Shown here one piece after another: positions 41,042 through 48,583 of a stretch of 64,000 nt of DNA. Numbering within the stretch: position 1 is the first letter of the stretch; each line of letters begins with the position of its first letter. Source of the DNA: Streptomyces sp. SN-593 (GTDB lineage: Bacteria > Actinomycetota > Actinomycetes > Streptomycetales > Streptomycetaceae); NCBI RefSeq assembly GCF_016756395.1, contig NZ_AP018366.1, positions 1 through 64,000 on the forward strand, in the 5' to 3' direction. The position numbers and the translations under genes are program-made. Below the pieces are notes generated by a model that made no database searches, was not told where the DNA came from, and saw nothing but the letters and a program-made list of their open reading frames with translations.

Positions 41042-42396
41042 CACGTAGCAGCCATGTCAACGAAGCGGCTGTAGTGACCTTGGAAGGCGACCGTGATCGT
41101 GGCTGTCGGGCCGTTGCGGTGCTTACCGACGATCAGGTCGGCCTCCCCAGCGCGGGGGGAGTCCTTCTCGTAGGCGTCCTCTCGGTGCAGCAGGATCACC
41201 ATGTCGGCGTCGTTCTCGATCGCGCCGGACTCGCGCAGGTCGGAGACCTGCGGCTTCCTGTCCTGGCGTTGCTCGGGGCCGCGGTTGAGCTGGGAGAGGC
41301 CGATGACCGGTGCTTTGAGTTCCTTGGCCAGCAGTTTCAGGCTGCGGGAGATGTCGGAGACGTCCTCCTGGCGGGAGGAGTTGCGCCGGGTGCTGGCCGG
41401 GGTGACGAGCTGGAGGTAGTCCACGATCACCAGGTCCAGGCTGTCGCGGGCGGCCAGACGCCGGCACCGGGTACGGATGTCGGGCAGGGACAGGCCAGGC
41501 GAGTCGTCAATGTGCATCCGGGCCTCTTCGATGTCGGGCACCGTACGGGCGATGCGTCGCCAGTCGTCATCGGTGAGCGCCCCGGACCGCAGGTGGTGCA
41601 GGCCGACGCGGGCCTGCGCGGAGATCACCCGCATGCCGATCTCGTCCTCGCTCATCTCCAGGCTGAACACCGCCACCGAGCGGCCGTGGTCGATAGCGGC
41701 GGCGCGGGCAAAATCGATGGCTAGCGTGGATTTGCCCATAGCAGGCCGGCCGGCCACCACGATGAACTGGCCCGGCTGCAGTCCCCGGGTCAGGGAGTCC
41801 AGGTCGGTGAATCCGGTCGGCACGCCGGTCATCTCGTCCTCGCGGCGGGTACCGGCCTGGTCGATCACCCGGGCGGTGATGACCGACAGCTTCGACCCCG
41901 GCTCACCGGCGCTGCGCTGCTCGGTGACGGCATACACCTCGGCTTGCGCGGTGTTGACGATCTCGTCCAGGTCGCCCTCGGCCGCGTAGCCCATCTGCGT
42001 AATGCGGGTGCCGGCCTCAACCAGCCGCCGCAGCACCGCGCGCTCGTGAACAATTTCCGCGTAGTGCCCGGCGTTGGCAGCGGTCGGTACCGCGTTGACC
42101 AGGGTGTGCAGGTACGGGGAGCCGCCGATGCGGGCGATCTCGCCGCGCTTGGTCAGCTCCGCGGCCACCGTGATTGGGTCGGCCGGCTCGCCCTTCCCGT
42201 ACAGGGCCAGGATCGCCGCGAAGATCGTCTCGTGCGCGGGCCGGTAGAAGTCCGCGCCCTTCACGATCTCGCTCGCGTCCCCGATCGCGTCCTGGGACAG
42301 CAGCATGCCGCCCAGCACGCACTGCTCCGCATCCAGGTCCTGCGGCGGAACACGCTCGAAGCCGCCGACGGCCGGTCGTTCCTCGGTTGCCGTCAC
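41041..42396 (-). CDS. dnaB: Replicative DNA helicase DnaB
   Basis: A 451-aa hexameric helicase. N-terminal domain starts PQDLDAEQCVLGGMLLSQDA, typical of bacterial DnaB; linker helix; RecA-like ATPase with Walker A GRPAMGKST near residue 216, FSLEMSEDEIGMRV, LDLVIVDYLQLV (Walker B), GLSQLNRGPEQRQDRKP and DLRESGAIENDADMVILLHR. All DnaB motifs are intact and length is normal. GTG start overlaps the stop of the initiator-like gene. A dedicated plasmid helicase coupled to a presumed initiator, comparable to lambda O-P logic. Confidence 0.93.
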   Translation of the reverse strand: MTATEERPAVGGFERVPPQDLDAEQCVLGGMLLSQDAIGDASEIVKGADFYRPAHETIFAAILALYGKGEPADPITVAAELTKRGEIARIGGSPYLHTLVNAVPTAANAGHYAEIVHERAVLRRLVEAGTRITQMGYAAEGDLDEIVNTAQAEVYAVTEQRSAGEPGSKLSVITARVIDQAGTRREDEMTGVPTGFTDLDSLTRGLQPGQFIVVAGRPAMGKSTLAIDFARAAAIDHGRSVAVFSLEMSEDEIGMRVISAQARVGLHHLRSGALTDDDWRRIARTVPDIEEARMHIDDSPGLSLPDIRTRCRRLAARDSLDLVIVDYLQLVTPASTRRNSSRQEDVSDISRSLKLLAKELKAPVIGLSQLNRGPEQRQDRKPQVSDLRESGAIENDADMVILLHREDAYEKDSPRAGEADLIVGKHRNGPTATITVAFQGHYSRFVDMAAT

Positions 42397-43610
42397 GCGT
42401 CCCCCCCTCGGCTGGTCACACGGTCGACGTCCGCACGCAGCGAGGCGAGGAACCCGTCCCGACCCAACCGCCGGAACTCTGTCGCCGGGTCGGGCCGCCC
42501 CTGCCTGGTCTGGTCGGCCCGGCGCTGCAGCCTGCACTCGGGGCATTCGTCCAGCGTGAACGTGCCTCCGCCGTGGCCTGGCTTGACGCACTTGCCGGTC
42601 TGGTCCGGCGCGGCCGGGGCTGGCAGCCGCCGCTGAACGGCTTCACGCAGCGGCAGGTTCGGCACCCGCTTGCGCTCCAGGGTCACCGGGTAGTTCTTCA
42701 CTCCGCCCGGGTTCAGCGTGAGCTGGCGGGCCAGGTCGTCATCGAGCTGCCAGCCCTGGGCAGCCACTTCCTCGAGAAGCCGCGGGGCGATCCGCTCGGC
42801 GTCCTTCCGGCCGCACGCCCACGGGGCGGGCAGCAGCATCAGGAATCGCTTCGCCTCCGCGAGGTCTTCCGGTGCGAAGCACACCGCCTCCTCCTCCCCC
42901 GGCGCAGCCGGGCCGCCCGTCGACCCTGCGCCGTCGACGGGGGGTAGGGGGGAGGAGGTTCCTCCTCCTCCGGAGGGGGGGTGTGGGGGGGAGACGGTCC
43001 CGCTTCCCGGAACGCCGGAAGCGGTCCGACCTGCGGGAATGCGGGGGTTACCGCTTCCCGGAACGCCGTGTCCGGCGTTCCCGGATACGGCGTTCCGGGA
43101 AGCGGTCCGACCTGCGGTTTTACCTTGCCTTGGAGGTTCGGGCGTTCCCGCTTCCGGCGTTCCGGGAAGCGGTGTGACCTGCGGCTTTGCGTGCGGGAAA
43201 TCGGGGTGGTCCTGGGGGGTCCACGGGTCGCTCGGCTGCGTGAACTCGGGGTGATAAGCCGGCTGGCGGTAGACCAGGTAGCGCACCGAGCCGAAGCGGC
43301 CCGGCGCGCTGCCTTCCTCCACCCGGTGGACGAACCGCGCCTCGATGAGGCGGGTCACCGACTGGTAGACCGCATCCCGGCCCACCAGCTCCTTCGCGTT
43401 CTTCGCCGACCGGATGCCCTCGACCTGCAAGGCCTCCCACAGGTCCTTCACTGTGACCGGCCGGTCCTCCTCCAGCATGAACAGCAGGTGCAACAGGACG
43501 ACGTAGTCCAGGGCGTGGGTGAGGCCGGAGCCGTAGACCATGTGCCGCATCACCGTCGTCGCCGGTGCAGGCTCTGCGCCGCGGCCGAAGGTGGCCGTTT
43601 CCTCCATCAC
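42393..43610 (-). CDS. Winged-helix replication initiator-like protein, 405 aa
   Basis: Residues ~20-115 form a winged-helix domain (GLTHALDYVVLLHLLFMLEE, AVYQSVTRLIEARFVHRVEE). A Pro/Gly/Ser/Arg-rich low-complexity linker (~150-240) follows and is encoded by the repeat cluster at 43001-43184. The C-terminal domain is helical (DAERIAPRLLEEVAAQGWQL, ARQLTLNPGGVKNYP) and has a C-x~12-C-x2-C group (KCVKPGH, DECPECRLQ) that may bind zinc. Gene order (this gene then dnaB) and the internal repeats argue for an origin-binding initiator/helicase loader. GTG at 43610 or ATG at 43607. Promoter: P2 copy 4. Confidence 0.6.
   Translation of the reverse strand: MMEETATFGRGAEPAPATTVMRHMVYGSGLTHALDYVVLLHLLFMLEEDRPVTVKDLWEALQVEGIRSAKNAKELVGRDAVYQSVTRLIEARFVHRVEEGSAPGRFGSVRYLVYRQPAYHPEFTQPSDPWTPQDHPDFPHAKPQVTPLPGTPEAGTPEPPRQGKTAGRTASRNAVSGNAGHGVPGSGNPRIPAGRTASGVPGSGTVSPPHPPSGGGGTSSPLPPVDGAGSTGGPAAPGEEEAVCFAPEDLAEAKRFLMLLPAPWACGRKDAERIAPRLLEEVAAQGWQLDDDLARQLTLNPGGVKNYPVTLERKRVPNLPLREAVQRRLPAPAAPDQTGKCVKPGHGGGTFTLDECPECRLQRRADQTRQGRPDPATEFRRLGRDGFLASLRADVDRVTSRGGDA
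43001..43184. repeat. Repeat cluster inside the initiator-like gene, candidate origin
   Basis: GAAGCGGTCCGACCTGCGG occurs at 43018 and 43099 and, with two changes, at 43166. CGCTTCCCGGAACGCCG occurs at 43001 and 43052, with its reverse complement (starting CGGCGTTCCGGGAAG) at 43088 and 43155. The repeats are direct and inverted, and flank G-rich runs at 42939-42992. They encode the low-complexity linker of the protein. A DnaA- or initiator-bound origin inside an initiator gene is known from lambda O; here it is inferred. Confidence 0.65.
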
Positions 43611-43670
43611 CGGCCCACCCCCGCCGCGCGCGCGTGGGCAGCTCCCGTTCGGATGATGGCGATGTGCTTC

Positions 43671-43708
43671 ATAACCGCTGCAAGCGCGGTTCGAGGCCTC
43701 GATGTGAC
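43671..43708 (-). promoter_or_regulatory. P2 promoter-like element, copy 4
   Basis: On the minus strand GTCACA (43708-43703), 17-bp spacer, GCTTGCAGCGGTTATG. About 60 bp before the initiator-like start. Its spacer (..AGGCCTCGAACCGC) is close to that of copy 5 at 61055 (..CGGCCTCGCACCGC), so these two share more than the core. Confidence 0.7.
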
Positions 43709-44100
43709 GAGGAGACTCAAAAAGATCAAAAAAAGTTGGCGCGGCCGGGCCGGAGCCTGACCAGGTGGGTTGTACAGATTTGGCACGTACGGTCCCTCGA
43801 TGAGGGGAGCCGTCGATCAGCTAATCAACGTGACGCCAACCACCCGAGCCCGTTGCGGCTGGGCATCGACTGCGGATCACGTCTATATTTTGGGTAGGTG
43901 ACCACACGGGCCCTGTGTCCGAGGCACCCGGCGCGGTCACCGCGCTGATCTACGACTCCGACAGCTTGCCGGCGGGGAGTCGCTTCGATGGCCGTTCCTG
44001 TTGACGCAGGGGCGGCCATCACTCGTTTCAGGGGGCTAGGTCGAAGTTCATGGCGGGCATTCTCCTCCAGGAGACGGTGGCGGATGGCGGGTGACGCGCA
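43709..44100. other. Intergenic region, no convincing gene
   Basis: About 390 bp between the divergent P2 promoter and the end of the GntR-GNAT gene. It includes an A-rich stretch (AAAAAGATCAAAAAAAG at 43720) and TCTATATTTTGGG at 43882. Short frames at 43915-44005 (plus, begins with GTG and reads VSEAPGAVTALIYDSDS) and 44028-44060 (minus) are noted but unproven. Confidence 0.4.
44028..44060 (-). CDS. Possible 10-residue peptide MPAMNFDLAP
   Basis: An 11-codon frame 40 bp downstream of the GntR-GNAT stop, preceded by GGAGGAGA on the minus strand with a very short spacing. It could be a leader or signal peptide, or the remnant of a longer gene. Nothing downstream would be attenuated by it. Confidence 0.25.
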   Translation of the reverse strand: MPAMNFDLAP

Positions 44101-45423
44101 TCAGTCGGTGCCTTGGTCGGGGGACAGTGTGATCAGTTGCGGTCCGGCTCCCCGCACGTCACCAGCGCGTCGTTGGAAGAGAGCGCCGCTTCCGCGCCCT
44201 TCGACCGTGACGGTTCTGAGGTGCTCAAAGCCCCTGCTCGCGTAGAACTCTTGGAGCTGCTGGTTCTCGCGCCATGCGTCCAAGCGCACCCAGCGGGCCC
44301 CTTGGTCGGCCGCCATCTGACTCGCCCAGTCCAACATGGCGCCACCCAGCTCGTGCCCGCTGCTGTCCCGGCGGACGACCATCCGGTGTACGTACACGGC
44401 CGGCTCCTCTGCCTCTTCGCTCGTCCAGAAGTCCGGGTCCGGATGGTCATCCACCGTGATGGTGGCGACCGGCACACCCTGGTCCTCGACCAGGAAGCAC
44501 TCGCCCGCCTCGATGTTCTGCACGATGCGTTCCAACCGCGGCGCGTACTGCCACTGATCGATCCCGCGCTTGCCGAGCCAAGAGGCGGCGCCAGTCCAAA
44601 GCGAGGTCACCGTGTCGAGGTCTGCCTCGCTGGCAGGTCGGATGACGAGCTGTCCGCTTATAGGAGGTTTGGCCCGCTCGTACGTGATCACATGGCGGTC
44701 GCCAGGGAGGCAGTTGATGACCGTCCGCACAGGTCTGCCGCTTGCCGTGTAACCGGTCGTCACATGCGAGGCCACGGCCGTGCCGGGGCCAAGGTGGAGT
44801 CTCTCGACTTCCTCCGGAGTCGGCATACGCACGTGGATCTCATCGATGGCCCTCACCTGCGGGTATCCCAGCTCGGCCAGCACAGTGTTGGCTCCGCGTG
44901 TGATGTCTGCCGGATCCATGATCTCGCTGCCCTGGACCAGGTCGAGCGGGAAGTAGCTGTCGTTGGTGTTGTAAGGCACTCCGTCGATGTACCTGACGCG
45001 CCGACGAACTGCTGTCAACTCCCCCTCCGCCAGGCGGAGCCGATCCCGGACCTCGGTGGTGGGCTTGATGATCGACACTTCGATCTTCTGGGTCGCCACG
45101 CGCCCTTCGTCGCTCAACTGTGCGACAAAAGCGTCCATCTCGGATGTTAGGGGTCGCCGCCTGAACTCCGCTTGCGGGCGATAGACCATCGGCCTCCTGG
45201 CGCGCACGAAGTGCCCGCGCGGTCGCTGCGAGACGATCAGCCCCTCGTTGATCAGCACGCCCAGACCCTTGACCGCCGTCGTGCGAGTCGTGTCCCAGCT
45301 AGCCGCGATCTCCGCTTCCGTCGGAAGTCGGTCGCCCTCGCGCAACGAGCCATCACTGATCTGCGCACGAATCTGGTCGGCGATCCGAAGGTAGAGCGCC
45401 CGCGGCCTGCTGCTAACTGACAT
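44101..45423 (-). CDS. GntR/HutC (UTRA) regulator fused to GNAT acetyltransferase
   Basis: A 440-aa two-part protein. Residues ~9-75: GntR winged helix (LYLRIADQIRAQISDGSL, LPTEAEIAASWDTTRTTAVK, EGLIVSQRPRGHFVR). Residues ~105-245: UTRA ligand domain (TAVRRRVRYIDGVPYN, LAELGYPQVRAIDEIHVRMP). Residues ~270-425: GNAT fold (VIRPASEADLDTVTSLW, VYVHRMVVRRDSSGHELGGAML, FYASRGFEHLRT). HutC-type GntR proteins such as KorSA control plasmid transfer in Streptomyces; the fused acetyltransferase is the unusual part. ATG at 45423, upstream GAGGAAGG; probable operators TGAGTAGTCAAT lie 25-118 bp upstream. Confidence 0.82.
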   Translation of the reverse strand: MSVSSRPRALYLRIADQIRAQISDGSLREGDRLPTEAEIAASWDTTRTTAVKGLGVLINEGLIVSQRPRGHFVRARRPMVYRPQAEFRRRPLTSEMDAFVAQLSDEGRVATQKIEVSIIKPTTEVRDRLRLAEGELTAVRRRVRYIDGVPYNTNDSYFPLDLVQGSEIMDPADITRGANTVLAELGYPQVRAIDEIHVRMPTPEEVERLHLGPGTAVASHVTTGYTASGRPVRTVINCLPGDRHVITYERAKPPISGQLVIRPASEADLDTVTSLWTGAASWLGKRGIDQWQYAPRLERIVQNIEAGECFLVEDQGVPVATITVDDHPDPDFWTSEEAEEPAVYVHRMVVRRDSSGHELGGAMLDWASQMAADQGARWVRLDAWRENQQLQEFYASRGFEHLRTVTVEGRGSGALFQRRAGDVRGAGPQLITLSPDQGTD

Positions 45424-45447
45424 GTGATCTGTGTACCTTCCTCGCAA

Positions 45448-45541
45448 TGAGTAGTCAATATAGCCGATCTATTCGGCGGGGCTTGACCTTGGGGTGGCTG
45501 CGGGTGCAGCATCGGTCTCGGAACCGCATTGAGTAGTCAAT
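45448..45541. promoter_or_regulatory. Direct repeats between divergent genes, probable GntR operators
   Basis: TGAGTAGTCAAT at 45448-45459 and 45530-45541, plus AAGTAGTCGAAC at 45549. On the minus strand they read ATTGACTACTCA. A TATATT -10-like sequence overlaps the first copy. They sit between the GntR fusion and the spread/transfer operon starting at 45657, so could regulate both. Confidence 0.6.
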
Positions 45542-45656
45542 GAAGTCCAAGTAGTCGAACTATGCCTGAATCCATGGCAAACGGCCCCCCGGGAAGTCTT
45601 GGCGGATGCCCCGGGGAGCCGCGCACAGGCCGTCCAATCTGATGGGAGAACGACCC

Positions 45657-46109
45657 GTGAACACCATCTTTGCAGCCCCCCGGCGCACCGCGCAGCAGCG
45701 GTCGGCGCTGCTGGCTGCGGCGTACGAGCGTCACGCGAACGCCCTGATCAGCTACATCAGCAACGACCTGCTGGCCGGCGCGGGGGACCAGGGCGAGGAC
45801 CTGGCCGCGGACGTCTGGCTGCGGGTGACGGAGAACCTGGACCGCGTGGACGAGCGGGTGCTGGAGCTGTCCTGGCTCCAGATGATCGCCCGTTCGGTCG
45901 TGACGAACAGCGCGGCGGACGGCCTGGAGATGCTGGTCGGCTTCACCGGTGACGAGCCGGAGCTGGAGGCCGCCCACACGGGTCAGGCCCTGGCCCAGAC
46001 CGAGTACCTGTACACCGACCGGCTCTTCACCGGCGCGACGCGGACGGGCATGGGCACGAACCTCGCCTCGGCTCTGCGTCCCGAGCTGGACGAGGTGCAG
46101 GTCGCATGA
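45657..46109 (+). CDS. Sigma region 2-like protein, 150 aa
   Basis: Resembles region 2 of ECF sigma factors: AAYERHANALISYISND, DQGEDLAADVWLRVTENLD, SWLQMIARSVVTN. After ~100 residues it ends in an unrelated tail with no region 4. It could be a truncated sigma, an anti-sigma partner, or a sigma-like activator. GTG at 45657 with GGGAGAA upstream. First gene of the spread/TraB operon; ATGA overlap with the next gene. Confidence 0.6.
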   Translation: MNTIFAAPRRTAQQRSALLAAAYERHANALISYISNDLLAGAGDQGEDLAADVWLRVTENLDRVDERVLELSWLQMIARSVVTNSAADGLEMLVGFTGDEPELEAAHTGQALAQTEYLYTDRLFTGATRTGMGTNLASALRPELDEVQVA

Positions 46110-46510
46110 GCGCGGTGGGTGCGACGTCGCCGGGGGTGACGCAGATGCGTCGCCGGGCTCTGGTGACGACGTGGACGTGCTCGGGGCTGGCGGTGTCCGG
46201 CACCGCGTGGGCCCTGGGCCTTGAGACGGAATGGTGGAAGCGCCTGCTCCTGGCGCTCCTGGTCGCGGGTCTCGCCGTGCTGGACGAGATCGACGTGGCG
46301 CCGGTGCTCGATGTGCGCATCGAACTGGCGCGGTGCCTGTCGAGTCTGGGCTGGCTGCAGATCCCGATGTCGGTGGCCGGCGGTGCCTGGCTCCTGGGGC
46401 TCAACACCCCGGTGCTGAGCCGAATCCTGCTGGCCGTTGTGATCGCCGGGGTGGTGGCCGTGTACCGGCTCTCGCCGTCGGCCCCGGCCCGGACGGAGGG
46501 AAAGCGATGA
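46106..46510 (+). CDS. Spd-type small membrane protein, 134 aa
   Basis: Four hydrophobic segments near residues 18-38, 45-60, 78-96 and 100-122 (LVTTWTCSGLAVSGTAWALG, LLLALLVAGLAVLDEI, PMSVAGGAWLLGL, ILLAVVIAGVVAVYRL). Position before a DUF2637-like gene and traB fits plasmid spread proteins. No sequence family is certain. ATGA overlaps on both sides. Confidence 0.65.
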   Translation: MSAVGATSPGVTQMRRRALVTTWTCSGLAVSGTAWALGLETEWWKRLLLALLVAGLAVLDEIDVAPVLDVRIELARCLSSLGWLQIPMSVAGGAWLLGLNTPVLSRILLAVVIAGVVAVYRLSPSAPARTEGKR

Positions 46511-48114
46511 GCACGACCATGTCGTACCGCGAGCAGCAGCGCGCGGACCGTGCGGCCGAGCGTGAGCAGGCCCGCGAGGACGCGAGAGTGCGGGCCGAGG
46601 CCGAGGCGGACCTGCGGCGTCTGGACATTGAGGCCGAGGCGAAGCGGCGCGAGGCCGACCGTCTGGACGCGGCCGCTCGGGCCGAGGCCGCACGGGCGGC
46701 GGAGGAGCTGAAGGCCCGCCAGGACACCGAGCGCCGCGAGCAGCAGCGTCTGGCGAAACTGGCGGCCGACAAGGAGAGGGCCAAAGCGAAGGCGAAGGCC
46801 CGCGCCGAGCGCCGCGAGCGCCGGGCGGCGGCGGTCAAGGCGGTGCCGGCCTGGCTGGCGGAGCACCTGGACCTGGCGGCCGCGCTGGTGGTCATGGGGT
46901 GCAGCATCATCCCCGCCCTGATCTCCCAGGCCGCGTCCCTGTCGGACACCGGGATCACGTCGTCCATGGGCTGGGCCGGCGGTCTCCTGGTCGCCCTGCT
47001 GCCAGTGATGCTTGAGTGCAGCGCTTGGGCGGCGACGGCCGGCGAGGCCAAGGCGATGAAGTCCCGCCGTTCGCCGTGGCCGTACCGGATTGCCGTCTAC
47101 GTGTTCGCGTCGCTCGCGGCGTGGATCAACTGGCAGCACGGTCAGAACGTCGGTGGCGACCAGTACGGGACGCTGCTCGGCAGTGTGCTGGCCGCGTCGT
47201 CCGTCGTGCCGATCGCGGTCTGGCAGCTCGTCCAGGTCGGCCGGCACCGGGAGTTCAAGGACGAGATGCGTCGGGCCCGGCAGCACGACCGGGATGTCAA
47301 GGCGACGCGTGAGGCCCGCCAGAAGGAACTGCCCGAGGTGTGGGCGACGGCGGTCCAACTGCGCGCGATCGCCGGGCATCACAATCTGACGGACGAGGAT
47401 GCCTGGCACGCCGCCTACGCGGTGCACGAGGGTGCCGGCGACGACGTGCTCGACCCCAAGCTGCTGGTGCTGCTGTCCACCGAACTGATCGGTCTTCGGG
47501 CCGATGCGGAGGACCGTCTGGCGCTGGTTCTGGCCGACCTGAGCGCGGCGCGTGGACGGCGTCTTGAGGCGTCCGCCGGACTGTTCAAGAAGGACTCCGA
47601 GGGGTCCGTGAACGGGGCCGCGAAGGGGTCCGCAACCCCCCCTACGCCGGTCGCGCGAAGGGTCCAGACGGGCCTCCTGGACAGCCTCGGGAGGCCCCTG
47701 TATCAGACGGTATCTCCGCAGATCAACCCGTCTATCCCCCCGTCCGCACACACGTCTGAAACCGCGCCCGCGCGGACGCGCGGTACCACGCCCGCCCCCG
47801 CGCGTAAGGCGCGCGCGAAGAAGCCCGCGCGGACGCTGTCGTCCGGCGCGCGGAAGGCGGCGGCGCACACCGCGCGGACGTCCTCGCCGGAGGAGCGGGT
47901 AACCCTGGACGCCTGGCTCGCGGACGAGTTCAGGGACGGTCGCGGACACACCTGGCAGGACGTCCGGGACAAGACGCTGGCACTCCGTGAGGAGGCCGGG
48001 ATCAAGGGCACCCAGGACCCGAGCCGCTCCTGGTGCTACGCCCGGATCGCCGCCGCTCAGAAGTCCACCGGCATCCGCATCGACGTCACCTCTGACCAGA
48101 AGGCGAGCGCGTGA
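46507..48114 (+). CDS. Spd/DUF2637-like membrane protein with N-terminal coiled coil, 535 aa
   Basis: Residues ~5-110 are a highly charged Ala/Arg/Glu coiled coil. Four membrane helices follow between ~118 and 250 (DLAAALVVMGCSIIPALIS, MGWAGGLLVALLPVMLECSAW, YRIAVYVFASLAAWINW, LLGSVLAASSVVPIAVWQL), a DUF2637-like pattern. The C-terminal half is soluble, with a basic Arg/Ala linker and a terminal domain starting ERVTLDAWLADEFRDG that may be an HTH. Probable plasmid-spread protein acting with TraB. Confidence 0.7.
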   Translation: MSTTMSYREQQRADRAAEREQAREDARVRAEAEADLRRLDIEAEAKRREADRLDAAARAEAARAAEELKARQDTERREQQRLAKLAADKERAKAKAKARAERRERRAAAVKAVPAWLAEHLDLAAALVVMGCSIIPALISQAASLSDTGITSSMGWAGGLLVALLPVMLECSAWAATAGEAKAMKSRRSPWPYRIAVYVFASLAAWINWQHGQNVGGDQYGTLLGSVLAASSVVPIAVWQLVQVGRHREFKDEMRRARQHDRDVKATREARQKELPEVWATAVQLRAIAGHHNLTDEDAWHAAYAVHEGAGDDVLDPKLLVLLSTELIGLRADAEDRLALVLADLSAARGRRLEASAGLFKKDSEGSVNGAAKGSATPPTPVARRVQTGLLDSLGRPLYQTVSPQINPSIPPSAHTSETAPARTRGTTPAPARKARAKKPARTLSSGARKAAAHTARTSSPEERVTLDAWLADEFRDGRGHTWQDVRDKTLALREEAGIKGTQDPSRSWCYARIAAAQKSTGIRIDVTSDQKASA

Positions 48115-48491
48115 TGACCCGTCGCCCCCGACTCGTTGACCGCAAGCACGCCGACGGCTTCCCGACGTACACGTGGAAGACCGCCCCGGACGGACTGTCG
48201 ACCAAGGACCAGCTCAAGAGCCGCGGACTGAGGCCCGGCGGTCCCATCGTCGCCCAGATCAAGTGGCGGTCGAAGAAGCGCCACGGGAACTACCGGCACG
48301 CCTGGCTGTACGAGACCGACCTGGCCCTGCCCAAGCAGCCGATGACGCCGGCGAAGTGGGAGGCCGTGGGCAAGGCGCTGCGCGCCCGGCGGATCTGCCC
48401 GGAGTGCGGTGTGGAGAAGCACTACACGATCAGCACGAAGTACAAGGCCTGCAACGAGTGCATGCCCCCGGAGTACGCCGCAGCAGCCTGA
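48114..48491 (+). CDS. RRQRL-type zinc-binding protein, 125 aa
   Basis: Pattern of small actinobacterial plasmid proteins with a central KDQLKSRGLRPGGPIVAQIKW segment and a C-terminal zinc site RRICPECGVEKHY ... YKACNECMP (two C-x2-C pairs). In this copy the RRQRL box reads TKDQLK. Function unknown, but it regularly sits beside tra/spd genes. ATG at 48114 shares its A with the preceding TGA; a GTG at 48111 is equally possible. Confidence 0.7.
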   Translation: MTRRPRLVDRKHADGFPTYTWKTAPDGLSTKDQLKSRGLRPGGPIVAQIKWRSKKRHGNYRHAWLYETDLALPKQPMTPAKWEAVGKALRARRICPECGVEKHYTISTKYKACNECMPPEYAAAA

Positions 48492-48522
48492 CCGCACCGC
48501 CCGCAAGTCCCCCGAATCTGCA

Positions 48523-48558
48523 CGGGGCCGGCCCGCCTGCCAGCAAAGCCCGGCCCCG
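48523..48558 (+). repeat. Hairpin before traB, possible distant member of the loop family
   Basis: Stem CGGGGCCGG / CCGGCCCCG with an 18-nt loop ending GCCAGCAAAGC. The stem base and the GCCA..AAA..C part of the loop resemble the conserved hairpins at 53788-57151. It ends 25 bp before the traB ATG. Confidence 0.5.
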
Positions 48559-48583
48559 CCACCTCACAGGAGGCGTGAACAGA

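Noticed and set aside
42861-43000. G-quadruplex or separate gene in the G-rich run of the initiator-like gene
   Set aside because: The runs fit the Pro/Gly-rich linker codons of the minus-strand protein; quadruplex formation is possible but nothing further supports it.
46608-46619. Extra copies of GACCTGCGG (46611, 48630, 41245) as origin repeats
   Set aside because: They encode Asp-Leu-Arg or similar in coding DNA and lack the flanking repeat sequence, so they are chance matches in GC-rich codons.
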